From Bryobacterales bacterium (GTDB lineage Bacteria; Acidobacteriota; Terriglobia; Bryobacterales; Bryobacteraceae), in NCBI GenBank assembly GCA_016789755.1, contig JAEUQG010000286.1, positions 1 through 34,550 on the forward strand: a stretch of DNA of 34,550 bases, given 5' to 3'. Each line of letters begins with the position of its first letter. Positions within the stretch are counted from its first letter, which is position 1. Shown here piece by piece: positions 33,505-34,550 of the stretch. The notes beneath the pieces are model-generated. The model made no database searches and was not told the DNA's origin. It was given only the letters and a program-made list of their open reading frames with translations. A program made the translations under genes and the position numbers.

Positions 33505-34236
33505 CTAGTGGTCATACCGCCCGATCCCCCAGCCGACAGCAACCGCGATCAGGGCGAGGATCAAGAGTTCCTTTGCGGTGGCCAATGGGGAGCGGCTGAA
33601 GACCCAACCATCGGTACGAGCGATAGCCCGGCGCAATCGCCAATAGTAGAAGTGTGAAGCCAAGGTAACGGCGACGGCCGCGATGATCCATTTGCTTAGA
33701 GTTGGCTGGACAACTGACAGAGACCGCCAAAGCAAAGATAAGCTCAGCGCTTTGCCTTGCAAGGACGCACCAAAGTTGCGAAATGAGGATGCGTCGCTAA
33801 TCGACCAGGCGAGTGCGCCGCTGACTACGGCGGAGGGAATGGCCAGGAGGAGGGCGGTGGGTAGAAAGCTCATCATTTGGCGATAGAGCCAGACGGTGGC
33901 TAAGAAGGCGGCCGCGCCATAGATGGGATGCAGATGCAATCCTTGCGAGAAGAGGGGCGATTTGGAGCTGACGCTCAGATACGCGAGTAAACCCATCAGC
34001 AGCATCCATGGATAGATTGGTAGGGTCAAGAGCGAAACTTCCCCGGCGGTGTCGGCGGGCGGTGTCGGCTGGGCAAGTGCTGCGGGGTGGGACGCGCTGG
34101 GATGAGTGTACGGTTTCGGCGCGGCAGGGGCGTGGGAAGCCGCCTTTGGGACTAAGGAGTGCCCGGCGCCCATATCCACGGAGGGGCCGTACCGCGCCCT
34201 CGGGTCAAGGTTGGGAACGACTTCATAGTCTGCCAT
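33505..34236 (-). CDS. Small multi-span membrane protein of unknown function
   Basis: The 243-residue protein begins MADYEVVPNLDPRARYGPSV, then a Pro/Ala/His-rich, likely disordered region to about residue 65. About five membrane spans follow (near 70-88, 104-118, 126-146, 172-191 and 219-238), with a short basic loop RLRRAIARTD before the last. I recognise no domain. ATG 34236 is chosen because the alternative GTG at 34287 would add an unconserved-looking leader containing a 9-bp tandem repeat; TATTAT lies about 10 bases upstream of it, so a very short leader or leaderless mRNA is possible. It converges on the permease gene. Confidence 0.7.
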   Translation of the reverse strand: MADYEVVPNLDPRARYGPSVDMGAGHSLVPKAASHAPAAPKPYTHPSASHPAALAQPTPPADTAGEVSLLTLPIYPWMLLMGLLAYLSVSSKSPLFSQGLHLHPIYGAAAFLATVWLYRQMMSFLPTALLLAIPSAVVSGALAWSISDASSFRNFGASLQGKALSLSLLWRSLSVVQPTLSKWIIAAVAVTLASHFYYWRLRRAIARTDGWVFSRSPLATAKELLILALIAVAVGWGIGRYDH

Positions 34237-34550
34237 AGCTTTGATAATAGCGCCGTGCTCATAGGCAATCCAGGCAATCCAACGCACAGTCTATTGCACT
34301 ACCGAGGTCAATCCTTGAAGCCGCAGGAGTGCAGTTTGACGAGATCGCGAACTACGAGGAGGCTTGGAAGATCGAAGAACCCGTGGCGTTCCCAAAGTAG
34401 ACTCGCGGGAAGTCGCGATTGCGACCTTGAAATGGAACCCGGCTGGCCGCCGTACTGCCGGCGGCCTGCACGCGCGCGTCCCGCTGGTACCGGCCCCACT
34501 TCCGGCTCAATCTCCTGCCGAGCATGCCGTTTGCGCGAGTTTGGAATTCC
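34237..34550. other. Right-end segment with competing fragments
   Basis: No complete gene is supported here. A 9-bp tandem repeat (GGCAATCCA twice) lies at 34264-34281. A + strand fragment at 34281-34400 and a minus-strand frame open from the right edge to a stop at 34308 (ending FFDLPSLLVVRDLVKLHSCG-like) overlap each other; at most one is real. The minus frame has a MerR-like hydrophobic pattern but is too short to call. Confidence 0.5.
34281..34400 (+). pseudogene. Possible antitoxin-like C-terminal fragment
   Basis: This frame reads NAQSIALPRSILEAAGVQFD and then EIANYEEAWKIEEPVAFPK before TAG. The first part resembles the AbrB/MazE swapped-hairpin motif (S-x-A-x-x-IP-x-x-x-LEAAG). There is no start codon or N-terminal half. 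It may be the remnant of a MazE-type gene; chance is not excluded. Confidence 0.2.

Overview
The window is high-GC bacterial DNA that most resembles Acidobacteriota of the Solibacter/Bryobacter type. This rests on gene content, because no rRNA or other phylogenetic marker is present. The indicators are two acidobacterial-type MacB-like permeases (one next to a PadR regulator), a large Oar-like TonB-dependent receptor with a carboxypeptidase-regulatory domain, a TIGR02999-type ECF sigma factor, a PEP-CTERM protein, a secreted Gfo/Idh/MocA oxidoreductase next to a HEAT-repeat protein, and a DUF4331/TPR cluster.

Layout. 1-6 kb: the start of a DinB-like gene, a permease, and a convergent TonB-dependent receptor. 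6.1-9.7 kb: core metabolism, with sucC-sucD-ndk as one operon and trpD divergent from it. 9.7-11.04 kb: a soluble hybrid histidine kinase. 11.04-11.93 kb: an 883-bp non-coding region with five copies of a 10-bp core, a 77-bp duplication, hairpins, a small ORF and a tRNA-like sequence with an encoded CCA and its own terminator. 11.9-15.3 kb: a slipin, then the oxidoreductase/HEAT pair. 15.3-19.8 kb: a three-gene Gld-type ABC system (ATPase, fused permease-GldG, DUF4340). 19.8-22.9 kb: secreted gamma-glutamyltransferase overlapping an amidohydrolase. 22.9-25.1 kb: a secreted protein of unknown function and a ceramidase-like hydrolase. 25.2-28.7 kb: DUF4331 protein followed by two TPR proteins. 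28.8-30.1 kb: PEP-CTERM protein divergent from the ECF sigma gene. 30.1-33.3 kb: a PadR/permease cassette. The right end holds a small membrane protein and unresolved fragments.

Two observations stand out. First, the + strand is C-rich on the left and G-rich on the right, in genes of either orientation, with a balanced zone at about 12-19 kb. This is a replication-strand type of skew change, although no dnaA, parAB or clear DnaA-box cluster is visible. The PadR/permease cassette at 30.4-33.3 kb does not follow the local skew, which suggests later arrival. Second, the repeat region at 11.06-11.89 kb contains what could be one short transcription unit: promoter, 38-codon ORF, hairpins, tRNA-like 3' end, terminator. 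It is bracketed by the same 10-bp core. This is the best candidate for something undescribed, but it could also be a decayed tRNA within an ordinary repeat family.
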